From Pseudomonas viridiflava (GTDB taxonomy: Bacteria; Pseudomonadota; Gammaproteobacteria; Pseudomonadales; Pseudomonadaceae): a stretch of DNA of 64,000 nt. The notes below the pieces were generated by a model. The model had not been told where the DNA came from. It saw only the letters and a list, made by a program, of their open reading frames with translations, and did not search any database. The stretch is from positions 620,001-684,000 of the forward strand of contig NZ_UTIQ01000084.1 in assembly GCF_900582625.1 (NCBI RefSeq), read 5' to 3'. Positions 25,630 to 33,628 of the stretch are shown here, in pieces. A program made the translations under genes and the position numbers. The first letter of the stretch is position 1; each line of letters begins with the position of its first letter.

Positions 25630-25745
25630 CCGCGTCGGCCGACCGATGGCGCGAGGCGGTTCACATCGCGACGGCTGGTGTCTCGCGGGCCCCGCGCGGC
25701 GCTGCTAATCTTCTCCGTCCAAGAACCCATTAGATCGATGCCGTT

Positions 25746-26645
25746 ATGCTAGGGCGCATTATCCTTCTCTGTGGTCTGACGCTCGCGGCTGCCAACCCGG
25801 CAGCGGCATTGACCATCTACAAATACACCGACGCCAATGGCGTGGTGACCTACACCGATAAAGCCGCGCCCGGCGCGCAGGTGTTCGTGTTTCGCGACCG
25901 CATGGTCGAGCGCCTCGACACCCAGGTGAAGCTGGAAACCAAAAAACACGACGCCGGCGAAACCCTCTTGGTACGCAACGACCTCTACGCGCCCGTGGAA
26001 ATCGAACTGAGCGTGAACAACGCCGTGAACGTGTCCGGTATGCCGGATAAACCGATTCACTGGGTATTGCCGCCGCGCAGCAAAATTCGCCTGCTCACCC
26101 TGGCCCCGCGCGACCCCAACCAAGCCATGCGCTACAAACCCAAACTGCGCACGGCGCTGGGCGACCCGCGCTTGCTGCCGATTGCCTACGACTACCCGCT
26201 GCCGTGGGTCGGCGGTCCGTTCCGGCAGAGCCAGGGCGCCAACGGCAAATACAGCCACTTCACGCCAAAAGGGCGCTTTGCCATCGACATCGCCATGCCC
26301 GAAGGCACGCCTATCGTCTCGGCCCGTGCCGGTACAGTGGTGAAAGTGGAGAACAGCCAGAGCGGGCGCGGCAATAACCCCTCGGGCAACTTTGTGCGGG
26401 TGCTGCACGACGACGGCACCATGGGCGTGTACCTGCACCTGATGCGCGGCTCGGTGGTGGTCAATGAAGGCCAGCGCATTGCCCTCGGCACGCCGCTGGC
26501 GCGCTCCGGCAATACCGGCAACAGCAGCGGCCCGCACTTGCACTTCGTGATTCAGCGCAACATGGGCCTGGCGCTGGAGTCGATTCCCTTCGACTTCGTG
26601 CAGCCGGTCGACACCTTGCCCAACTTTGCCGTGGGCGGTGAGTGA
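25746..26645 (+). CDS. M23 family peptidoglycan endopeptidase with DUF4124 N-terminus
   Basis: 299 residues: signal peptide (to A-A-N-P-A-A-A), DUF4124-like segment I-Y-K-Y-T-D-A-N-G-V-V-T-Y-T-D-K, a middle beta-rich region, and a LytM/M23 domain with H-F-T-P-K-G-R-F-A-I-D-I-A-M-P (zinc His and Asp) and P-H-L-H-F-V-I (catalytic and zinc His). All metal ligands are present, so it is probably an active DD-endopeptidase or an amidase activator in the periplasm. Confidence 0.88.
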   Translation: MLGRIILLCGLTLAAANPAAALTIYKYTDANGVVTYTDKAAPGAQVFVFRDRMVERLDTQVKLETKKHDAGETLLVRNDLYAPVEIELSVNNAVNVSGMPDKPIHWVLPPRSKIRLLTLAPRDPNQAMRYKPKLRTALGDPRLLPIAYDYPLPWVGGPFRQSQGANGKYSHFTPKGRFAIDIAMPEGTPIVSARAGTVVKVENSQSGRGNNPSGNFVRVLHDDGTMGVYLHLMRGSVVVNEGQRIALGTPLARSGNTGNSSGPHLHFVIQRNMGLALESIPFDFVQPVDTLPNFAVGGE

Positions 26646-26715
26646 ACGGGCCTGCTAGCCTGTGGGCAGAACGTCGGTTTTTGCCATCAACCGACACCGA
26701 GGCAAAGGGTGAGCA

Positions 26716-28566
26716 ATGCGGGTACGTGTACAAGTCATAAGCCTGTTGATGTGCTGGCTGGCAGCGTTCAGCTGCCATGCCGCACTGGTGCAATTGCAAG
26801 ACGACAGCGAGCCCGTGCGCCTCGGCCCACAGCTTGAATACCTGATTCCCCAGCAACCGCTGCAATTCGTCGACGCCCAGCGCTCGCGCGGCTGGCAAGC
26901 CGTGAACGCCGAATCGCTGAACCTCGGCCATCAGGAACAACCGGTGTGGGTGCGCATGCACCTGCTCAACCTCGCCGCCATCAACAACTGGTTGCTGGTC
27001 GTGGAATGGCCGATTCTCGACCGCGCCGATGTGCGCCTGTACTACCCCGAAAGCCGCAGCTGGGGTGACGTGCAGTCTGCTGGCGACCACATTCCCTTCA
27101 GCAATTGGCCCATGGCCGAGCGACAACTGGTGTTTCCCCTGAAGCTGGAGAAAGCCGAGGAAGCTTGGGTCTACATGCGCATCAGCAGCAAAGAAAACGT
27201 GCTGGTGCCCATGCAACTGTTCAGCGAAACGCAATTTCAGGCCCAGGAAAAAAGCCTGCGCATGCTGCTCGGCATGTTCTTCGGCGCCATGCTCGCCATC
27301 CTGCTCTACAACGCCGCGCTGTACCTGTTCACCAAACACCGCAGCTACATCTGGTACACCTTGTACCTGCTGGGCGTGATCATCTACGAACTGAGCATCA
27401 GTGGTGTCGGCCCGCTCTACGTGTGGCCCGACCTGGGCGAACCGGCGCGGCAGATCTACGCGCTGTCGGCGATCTGGAGCTTCTTTGCCGCCGCCATGTT
27501 CGTACGCGCCTTCCTGCGTCTGCCGCGCTACGGCGGCTGGCCGCTGTGGACCAACAACCTGCTGGCCTTCTATTGGCTGGCGGCCCTGGTGCTGGTGGTG
27601 GTCGAGCCCGACTGGGTGTACTGGATTGGCGTCAACCAGGTGGCCCTGGCCTCGTGCATTTTGGCCTTGGTGGTGGCGGTATTCGCCTGGCGACGGGGCA
27701 ACGGCTCGGCACCGATGTTTATCCTGGCCTGGACGTTTTTGATCGTCTGCACGTTCGTGCATGTGGCGGCGCTGGAAGGTCTGCTGCCGATTAACCAAGT
27801 GACCCTGCGCATGCAAACGCTGGGCTTTTTCGTCGAATTTATTCTGCTCTCCGTCGCCCTGGCCGACCGCCTCAACCGCGAGCGGGCCGCGCGGGTGAAA
27901 GCCCAACACAGCCTGCTCGAAGCCCGCGAACAGGCCCTGAGCACCCAGCAGCAAATGCTCGACGTGCAGCGGCGCACCAACGAAGAACTCGAACTGCGCG
28001 TGCAAGAACGCACCGCCGCGCTGCAACGCACCAAACTCGATCTGGAACAGGCCAACACCGAGCTGACCCGCATCAGCCACACCGACGCCCTCACGCAATT
28101 GGCCAACCGCCGTTACTGCGACCAACAGCTCGCCCACCTCAACGACCCAGCGTTGGCGGTGCTGATGATCGACATCGACCACTTCAAACGCATCAACGAC
28201 ACCTACGGCCATCCATTCGGCGACACCTGCATCAGCGCTGTGGCCCAAGTGCTCAAACAAGCCACACGGCGCAGTGCCGATTTGGCCGCGCGTTATGGCG
28301 GTGAGGAATTTGTAGTGTTGCTGCGCGACAGCAACCCCAAAGACGCGTTTGAACTGGCCGAACAAGTTCGCCAGGCCGTAGCGGGCATAACCCTCGACAG
28401 CGGCGTAGAGCCCGTGCAACTCACCGTGAGTATTGGCGTGGCGTGCAACTCGCCTGAGCGAGCGCTGGATGTGCAGGCGCTGCTGAGCGCAGCGGATCGG
28501 GCGCTGTACGCCGCCAAGCAGGGCGGGCGCAACCAGGTTCAGGGCGTGGCGCCATTGCCGGCGTGA
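26716..28566 (+). CDS. 7TMR-DISM diguanylate cyclase
   Basis: 616 residues: signal peptide, extracellular DISMED2-type beta domain (about 25-170, with V-W-V-R-M-H-L-L-N and V-F-P-L-K-L), seven membrane helices (about 180-390), a coiled coil (about 395-455) and a GGDEF domain with G-G-E-E-F at 528-532. R-S-A-D five residues before it is an intact I-site. The binding domain probably senses a carbohydrate-like ligand and controls cyclic di-GMP synthesis. It is the last gene before the repeat and riboswitch region. Confidence 0.92.
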   Translation: MRVRVQVISLLMCWLAAFSCHAALVQLQDDSEPVRLGPQLEYLIPQQPLQFVDAQRSRGWQAVNAESLNLGHQEQPVWVRMHLLNLAAINNWLLVVEWPILDRADVRLYYPESRSWGDVQSAGDHIPFSNWPMAERQLVFPLKLEKAEEAWVYMRISSKENVLVPMQLFSETQFQAQEKSLRMLLGMFFGAMLAILLYNAALYLFTKHRSYIWYTLYLLGVIIYELSISGVGPLYVWPDLGEPARQIYALSAIWSFFAAAMFVRAFLRLPRYGGWPLWTNNLLAFYWLAALVLVVVEPDWVYWIGVNQVALASCILALVVAVFAWRRGNGSAPMFILAWTFLIVCTFVHVAALEGLLPINQVTLRMQTLGFFVEFILLSVALADRLNRERAARVKAQHSLLEAREQALSTQQQMLDVQRRTNEELELRVQERTAALQRTKLDLEQANTELTRISHTDALTQLANRRYCDQQLAHLNDPALAVLMIDIDHFKRINDTYGHPFGDTCISAVAQVLKQATRRSADLAARYGGEEFVVLLRDSNPKDAFELAEQVRQAVAGITLDSGVEPVQLTVSIGVACNSPERALDVQALLSAADRALYAAKQGGRNQVQGVAPLPA

Positions 28567-28574
28567 AGATCAAA

Positions 28575-28689
28575 GCCCCTCACCCCAGCCCTCTCCCTGA
28601 GGGAGAGGGGGCGGGCCAGGTGTGGACGCGGTGGTGGCGTTACGTCACCCCTCGCCCGCTTGCGGGAGAGGGGCTGGGGGTGAGGGGCC
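28575..28689. repeat. CTCTCCC-type palindromic repeat pair (copy 3 of 3)
   Basis: CCCCTCACCCCAGCCCTCTC with GAGGGAGAGGGGG, a spacer, then CGCCCGCTTGCGGGAGAGG and GGGGGTGAGGGGC. It begins 8 bp after the diguanylate cyclase stop and may serve as its 3' end. From here to 28838 nothing further was found. Confidence 0.75.
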
Positions 28690-28838
28690 TTTGTTCGAGA
28701 CACCTTCGCTCAAACGCACTGAAACCATGCGCCTTGCCAGCGCCTGGTGCGCCATCTCCAGGCAGCGCCGGCCTTACGCTTCCCAGCCTCCCCAACAACC
28801 CCTTGAAAACCCGCAGGTTTTCCCCCTCAGCAAAACCC

Positions 28839-28854
28839 TGGCACCGACCTTGCT
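28839..28854 (+). promoter_or_regulatory. Sigma-54 (-24/-12) promoter before the guanidine riboswitch
   Basis: TGGCACCGACCTTGCT has the invariant GG and GC with exactly 10 bases between them and differs from TGGCACG-N4-TTGCW only at the seventh base. Transcription would start near 28865, about 85 nt before the conserved aptamer core. RpoN control suggests nitrogen-limitation regulation; I could not identify a convincing NtrC site. Confidence 0.65.
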
Positions 28855-28939
28855 ACATCCCTACCCGAACGGGATGAGTTATTCGCGTCGGCACCGCCGT
28901 CACAACGCTGCTCATGACGCTTGGCACACAGGAGCTGTA

Positions 28940-29089
28940 ACCAGAGGCGAACTAGGGTTCCGGTCCACAGAAGTGGACGCTGGTCCGAGAGTTTTCCGGC
29001 CCTAAGGAGGAGGGCTACACGGCGGGAGAAAAGCCCGGGAGACGTGATGTCATCCCGTGCCTGTTTCCCTAACGTGTAGGAGTGTTGCC
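28940..29089 (+). ncRNA. Guanidine-I (ykkC-type) riboswitch
   Basis: The ykkC consensus elements are in order: ACTAGGGTTCCG (28951-28962), a P2 stem GTCCAC/GTGGAC (28963-28978), CTGGTCCGAGAG (28980-28991), TTCCGGCCCTAAG (closing with CTAGGG), GGGCTACACGGCGGG (29013-29025) and AAAAGCCCGGGAGA (29029-29042). GGGCT pairs with AGCCC to form P3. Beyond the aptamer, CGTGTAG (29073-29079) overlaps the ribosome site TAGGAG (29077-29082) and is complementary to CTACACG (29015-29021) in the aptamer. This predicts that ligand binding frees the ribosome site: a translational ON switch. A ykkC subtype-2 ligand (ppGpp, PRPP) cannot be fully excluded by eye. Confidence 0.9.
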
Positions 29090-30106
29090 ATGACCACGCC
29101 GTTGTCTCGCTTCAAGCTTCCTCTGTTGCGCAAAAGCCTGCTCGGGGCTTGCCTGGCCGCTGCCGCCAGCCTGTTGCCGGTCACTTCTCACGCCGTTGAA
29201 AAACTGAAAATCGGCACCGTCGTCTGGGCCGGTTACGCACCGTTTTATGTGGCCGACAAACTCGACCTCTACAAACCCCACGGCCTCAAGGTCGAGCTGC
29301 AATTTTTCAACGACCCGGCCCTGATCCCTACCGCCATGGTCGGCGGCGCGCTCGATGGCGGCATGTTGACCTACGACCAGGTCGTCGGCGGCGTGGCCAA
29401 GGGCCTGAAGCACCGAGTGGTCATGCCCATCGACTTCTCCAACGGTGGCGATGCCATCGTGGCTGACAAATCCATCGCTTCGGTGAAGGACTTCAAGGGC
29501 AAAAAAGTCGGCTACAACCCGCTGTCGCCCTCTGACTTTCTGCTCGCCTATGCGTTGAAGTCCAACGGCATGACCGAGAAAGACATCAGCCCCGTGAACA
29601 TGACCCCCGAAGGTATTCCCGGCGCCATGGCGTCTGGCAGCTTGCCGGTTGGCGTGACCTACGAGCCAAACGTGTCGCAGATTCTTGGCATGCCGGGCGA
29701 CAAGTTTCACGTGGTGTATTCCTCCAAAGATGCCCCGGGCCTGATCACCGACGTGCTGGTGTTCGACGAGAAAGTCATCGCCAAACGCAAAGTCGCCATC
29801 AACGCGCTGATGCAGGGCTATGTCGACGGTCTGGCGTATATCAAAAGCCACCCGGAAGAATCCGCCGAAATCATCGGCAAGGTGCTCGGCGTCAGCGCCA
29901 AGGAAGCCACCGAGCAAATGAGCGGCGTGTACAACATTCCGCTGGCAGAGATGAGCAAGAACTTCGAAAAGTCCGACGCTACCAGCTCCTTCTTTGGCAG
30001 CGGCGCAGTGATCGGCACCTTGCTCAAGGACAACGGCCAGATTCCCGCCGTGCCGGATTTCGCCGCCACGTTTGACGCGTCCTTTGTCGAGGCGCTGGCT
30101 AAGTAA
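29090..30106 (+). CDS. ABC transporter substrate-binding protein, NMT1/SsuA type
   Basis: 338 residues from the ATG at 29090 (TAGGAG, 7-base spacing). Signal peptide to S-H-A-V-E-K-L, then L-K-I-G-T-V-V-W-A-G-Y-A-P-F-Y-V-A-D-K and E-L-Q-F-F-N-D-P, the nitrate/sulfonate/taurine binding fold. First gene under the riboswitch; its permease and ATPase are the last two genes of the same operon, with the presumed enzymes between. Related binding proteins are known companions of guanidine-I riboswitches, so a guanidino compound is the likely cargo (inference). Confidence 0.88.
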   Translation: MTTPLSRFKLPLLRKSLLGACLAAAASLLPVTSHAVEKLKIGTVVWAGYAPFYVADKLDLYKPHGLKVELQFFNDPALIPTAMVGGALDGGMLTYDQVVGGVAKGLKHRVVMPIDFSNGGDAIVADKSIASVKDFKGKKVGYNPLSPSDFLLAYALKSNGMTEKDISPVNMTPEGIPGAMASGSLPVGVTYEPNVSQILGMPGDKFHVVYSSKDAPGLITDVLVFDEKVIAKRKVAINALMQGYVDGLAYIKSHPEESAEIIGKVLGVSAKEATEQMSGVYNIPLAEMSKNFEKSDATSSFFGSGAVIGTLLKDNGQIPAVPDFAATFDASFVEALAK

Positions 30107-30180
30107 GCCGGTATCGATGTCACGTTGCCGGTGCGCAACCCCCTGCGCACCCACGCAACGCCGATGAGACAGGAGCCATC

Positions 30181-31206
30181 ATGTCTGCTCAGATTTTCCG
30201 CTACGCCGACGGGAAAATTCCCAATTCACTGGCGTTCGCCTATGTATTCGCCGCCTACTTCGGGGGCCTCGCCCTGCTGTTTTCCGCCCATCTGGGGCTG
30301 AACCTGCTCGGCACCTTATTGCTCGGCCACGGCATGATCATCGCGGCCTACCTGATTCACGAGTTTGCCCATGGCACCATTTTCGCCAAGCCCAAGCACA
30401 ACGAATGGGCGGGCGAAGTGTGCAGTTGGCTGTGTGGCAGTTGCTACGCCGGGTTTCAGTACCTGCGCAAGAAACACATGCGCCACCACGTCGACCGCGC
30501 CGACGTCATCACCTTCGACACCAAGGCGTTTATGAACGCCTGCCCGGCCTGGCTGCGCAAAATCATTCTGGCGCTGGAATGGATGTATATCCCCGCCATC
30601 GAGCTGGTGATGCATTACTACGTGGTGGTGCTGCCCTTTATCACCGCCGACGAAAAACACCGCGCCAATCGCAAGAAAGTGCTGCTGACGCTGGCGATCC
30701 GCTCGGCGTTATTCGCGCTGCTGGCGGCGGTGTCGGTGAAAGCGCTGGTGCTCTACGCCGTGGCCTGGATGTTGATGTTGACCGTGCTGCGTTTTGCCGA
30801 TGCCTATCAGCACACCTACGACGCCTTCGCGGTGCTCGAAGACGGCGGCGCGATACCCGAAGACAAAGTGCGCGACCGCGTTTACGAGCAGCACAACACC
30901 TACAGCAACGTGGTCTCGGCCCGTTGGCCGGCGCTCAATCTGTTGCTGCTGAATTTCTCGTACCACAACGCCCACCACGAAAAACCGGTGGCGCCGTGGT
31001 ACCGGCTGCCAGCGCTGCACCGCGAGCTGTATGGCAGCGACTACGCTCAGGTGCTGCCGATGCGCCTGCTGCTCAAAAGCTTCCATGAGCACCGTTTGCG
31101 CCGCGTGCTGGATGACCACTACGGCGAAGTGGCCGCGCCCGAGCAACAACGGCGCGCCGATGGTTTTTACGGCGCGGTGGGCGTGTCGTTTCTGACGGCG
31201 GTGTAA
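30181..31206 (+). CDS. Membrane di-iron fatty acid desaturase/hydroxylase-like protein
   Basis: 341 residues with four or more membrane helices and three histidine boxes: H60-E-F-A-H64, H99-M-R-H102-H103 and H262-N-A-H265-H266, with extra His at 211 and 238. This is the FA_desaturase/AlkB-type di-iron site at the inner membrane, which activates O2 to desaturate or hydroxylate C-H bonds. There is no fused electron donor and no ferredoxin or rubredoxin gene in the operon. Inside a riboswitch-controlled importer operon its substrate is more likely a small nitrogen compound or a lipid-like conjugate than a membrane fatty acid (inference). Confidence 0.85.
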   Translation: MSAQIFRYADGKIPNSLAFAYVFAAYFGGLALLFSAHLGLNLLGTLLLGHGMIIAAYLIHEFAHGTIFAKPKHNEWAGEVCSWLCGSCYAGFQYLRKKHMRHHVDRADVITFDTKAFMNACPAWLRKIILALEWMYIPAIELVMHYYVVVLPFITADEKHRANRKKVLLTLAIRSALFALLAAVSVKALVLYAVAWMLMLTVLRFADAYQHTYDAFAVLEDGGAIPEDKVRDRVYEQHNTYSNVVSARWPALNLLLLNFSYHNAHHEKPVAPWYRLPALHRELYGSDYAQVLPMRLLLKSFHEHRLRRVLDDHYGEVAAPEQQRRADGFYGAVGVSFLTAV

Positions 31207-31209
31207 ACC

Positions 31210-31986
31210 ATGAGCCTCGATTACGTTGGCAAAACCGTGGTGCTCACCGGCGCCGCAAGCGGTATCGGTAAAGGCCTGGCCCGCGCTTTTGCCGAGCAGG
31301 GCGCACGCCTGGAATTGCTCGACCGCAGCGGCGAAGCGCTGGCGGCTGTGGCCGACGAGTTGCAACGCCTGACGCGGGTCAGCACCCATGTGCTGGATCT
31401 GGCCGACAGCGAAGCCGTTGCCGCCTACGCCGCCAGCCGCGCCGAACGGCCGCTGGATGTGCTCATCAACAATGCCGGCGTCGAGTACGCCACGCCGCTG
31501 AGCGATACCGGCGCCGCTGCCGACGCTCACTGGCAAGCGCTGCTGGATAACAACGTGGCCTCCATGCTGCGCCTGACCCGCGCACTGCAAGGCCAGTTCA
31601 AAGCCGGCGCGAGCATCATCAACCAGGCCTCGATCTGGGGCCTGAAAGGCGTGCCGGGCTTTAGCGCCTATGTGGCGAGCAAGCACGCGGTCATCGGCCT
31701 GACCCGTTCGCTGGCCTGGGAGCTTGGCCCTCGGCGCATTCGGGTGAACGCCGTTTGCCCCGGCTGGATCGGCACCGAGGCGGCCATGCGCTCGTTGGCG
31801 GTGATGGCGGCCAGCAGTGGGCGCAGTGAAGCCGAAGAACTCGCGCTCATCCTCGCCGCCCAGGCGGTGCCGGAATTGCTCACGCCGGCCGACCTGGCAG
31901 GCACCTTTTTGTTTCTCGGCAGCGCCCTGGCCCTGCCACTGACCGGGCAGGCGTTGTCGGTCAGCCACGGCGAGGTTATGCACTGA
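31210..31986 (+). CDS. SDR-family oxidoreductase
   Basis: 258 residues. T13-G-A-A-S-G-I-G20 NAD(P)-binding loop, N-N-A-G at 87-90, and catalytic S141, Y154, K158 (F-S-A-Y-V-A-S-K). An aspartate at the end of strand 2 (L-L-D-R) favours NAD(H). It starts 4 bases after the desaturase stop and overlaps the next SDR gene by one base. It could oxidise the hydroxyl product of the desaturase-like enzyme. Confidence 0.88.
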   Translation: MSLDYVGKTVVLTGAASGIGKGLARAFAEQGARLELLDRSGEALAAVADELQRLTRVSTHVLDLADSEAVAAYAASRAERPLDVLINNAGVEYATPLSDTGAAADAHWQALLDNNVASMLRLTRALQGQFKAGASIINQASIWGLKGVPGFSAYVASKHAVIGLTRSLAWELGPRRIRVNAVCPGWIGTEAAMRSLAVMAASSGRSEAEELALILAAQAVPELLTPADLAGTFLFLGSALALPLTGQALSVSHGEVMH

Positions 31987-32738
31987 TGACGGACTTACCG
32001 CTAAAAGGCCAGGTAGCCCTGGTTACCGGCGCCGCCACGGGCATCGGGCGCGCCACGGTATTGGCCTTGGCTGCGGCGGGCGCCAAGGTGTGGATCAATC
32101 ACTTGGACCAGGAACGCGCCGCCATCGGCTTGGTGGCGCGCATCACCTCGGCCGGCGGCTGGGCGCGGGCGGTGGAGGCCGATGTGTCATCGGCGCCGCA
32201 AGTGGCGGCCATGTTCGAGGAAATATTCGCCGCTGGTGTGCTGGATATTCTGGTCAACAACGCCGGCATCATTCTGGAAAAACCCTTTCTCGAAACCACC
32301 GAGGACGACTGGGCCAACCTGCTTGGCGTCGACCTCAGCGCCGTGTACCGCTGCTGCCGCCATGCGCTGGGGCATATGCAGCCGCGTGGCTCGGGTTGCA
32401 TCGTCAATATCGCCTCGGAACTCGGCCACTTGGGGCGCGAGAAATACGCGGCGTACTGCACCGCCAAGGCCGGGGTGATCGGCCTGACCAAATCCCTGGC
32501 GCGTGAATTCGCCCCGGCCATTCGCATCAATGGCGTGGCGCCCGGTCCGGTGGACACGCCCATGGTCAGCGCAGAACACATGAGCGCCGAAATGATCGCC
32601 AAGGAAGTCGCCATTCCCGCCGGGCGCCTCGGCCGGCCCGAGGAAATTGCCGCCGCCGTGCTGTTTCTGGTGTCGCCACAGGCCAGTTTTTTCCACGGCC
32701 AGATGCTCGGCGCCAATGGCGGCGCGTGGATGGGCTGA
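31986..32738 (+). CDS. Second SDR-family oxidoreductase
   Basis: 250 residues with T-G-A-A-T-G-I-G at 14-21, N-N-A-G 91-94, S144, Y157, K161. Strand 2 ends in N-H-L-D, so the cofactor preference is unclear. It is clearly different from the preceding SDR, so the pair is not a recent duplication. The ATG shares one base with the previous stop and its own stop shares one base with the EamA start, showing tight translational coupling. Confidence 0.88.
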   Translation: MTDLPLKGQVALVTGAATGIGRATVLALAAAGAKVWINHLDQERAAIGLVARITSAGGWARAVEADVSSAPQVAAMFEEIFAAGVLDILVNNAGIILEKPFLETTEDDWANLLGVDLSAVYRCCRHALGHMQPRGSGCIVNIASELGHLGREKYAAYCTAKAGVIGLTKSLAREFAPAIRINGVAPGPVDTPMVSAEHMSAEMIAKEVAIPAGRLGRPEEIAAAVLFLVSPQASFFHGQMLGANGGAWMG

Positions 32739-33628
32739 TGATCAGATTCCTGCTCAAACCCGAAAGCATTTTGCTGCTCGCCGCCGCCATCTGGGGCCTG
32801 GGCTGGATGCCGCTGCAACACCTCAGCGGCCTGGGCCTGCGCGGTATGCCGGTGGTGTTGGCCACTTACGGTTTGCTCTGCGTGGTGGCGGTGCCCATTC
32901 TGCTGTGGCAGCGCCGCGCCTGGTGGCCGCAGCGCTATGCCTTGCTGGCAATCGCCGTGTTTGGCGGCTGGGCCACGGCGGGGCTGGTCGGCGCCTTGTC
33001 CGAGGGCGAAGTGGTGCGCGCCATGCTGCTGTTCTACCTGGCACCGGTGTGGGCGATGCTCGGCGGCTGGCTGTTGCTCGGTGAGCGCCTGACGCTGCTG
33101 CGGGTTGGCGCGCTGGTGCTGGCGATGCTCGGCATTGGCCTGACGCTGGGCGTCAGCCGCGACAGTTTCAGTGCCTTCGGCAGCAGCGACTGGCTGGCCC
33201 TCAGTGCCGGTCTGGCCTTTGCCCTTAACAACCTCGCCACCCGCCACGCCGAACAGATTCCCTTGGCCAGCAAAGCCGTGGTGGCCTTTATCGGCAGCGC
33301 GCTGCTGGCCTGGCTGTTCTGCCTGGCCGAAGGCAGCAGCGTGCCGCCAATGGACGCCTTCACCTGGGCCAAGATCGCCCTCTTTGGCGTGTTCTGGCTG
33401 CTGGCCATGGGCGCCGCGCAATACGGTTTTACCCATGTGGAAGCCAGCCGCGCGGCGGTGTTGGCCGTTATCGAACTGGTGGCCGCCGTGCTCAGCTCCG
33501 CCTGGTTTGGCGACCGCGAATTGGGCCTGCGCGAATGGTGTGGCGGCGCCCTGGTATTGGTGGCCGCGCTGATCGCCGCCCGGCCGCCCCGTGAACCTTC
33601 TCTTATTTCCTGTGAGGCAAGCCGATGA
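32738..33628 (+). CDS. EamA/DMT family transporter
   Basis: 296 residues with ten membrane helices in two EamA halves (A-A-A-I-W-G-L-G-W and later A-K-I-A-L-F-G-V-F-W-L-L-A-M-G-A-A-Q). The drug/metabolite superfamily also contains the four-helix SMR guanidine exporters that often accompany guanidine riboswitches. An EamA protein in this position may play the export role here (inference). Overlaps the SDR gene by one base and the creatininase gene by four. Confidence 0.88.
   Translation: MIRFLLKPESILLLAAAIWGLGWMPLQHLSGLGLRGMPVVLATYGLLCVVAVPILLWQRRAWWPQRYALLAIAVFGGWATAGLVGALSEGEVVRAMLLFYLAPVWAMLGGWLLLGERLTLLRVGALVLAMLGIGLTLGVSRDSFSAFGSSDWLALSAGLAFALNNLATRHAEQIPLASKAVVAFIGSALLAWLFCLAEGSSVPPMDAFTWAKIALFGVFWLLAMGAAQYGFTHVEASRAAVLAVIELVAAVLSSAWFGDRELGLREWCGGALVLVAALIAARPPREPSLISCEASR

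Noticed and set aside
26461..28419. Long antisense frame over the 7TM diguanylate cyclase (652 codons)
   Set aside because: Shadow composition and no motif; the sense protein is complete from signal peptide to GGDEF.
28924..28938. A second sigma-54 site at TTGGCACACAGGAGC
   Set aside because: GG and GC are separated by 9 bases, not 10, and it lies too close to the aptamer.
29057..29089. Upstream start for the riboswitch-controlled binding protein
   Set aside because: The extra codons lie in the riboswitch platform, and the ATG at 29090 has the well-spaced TAGGAG.
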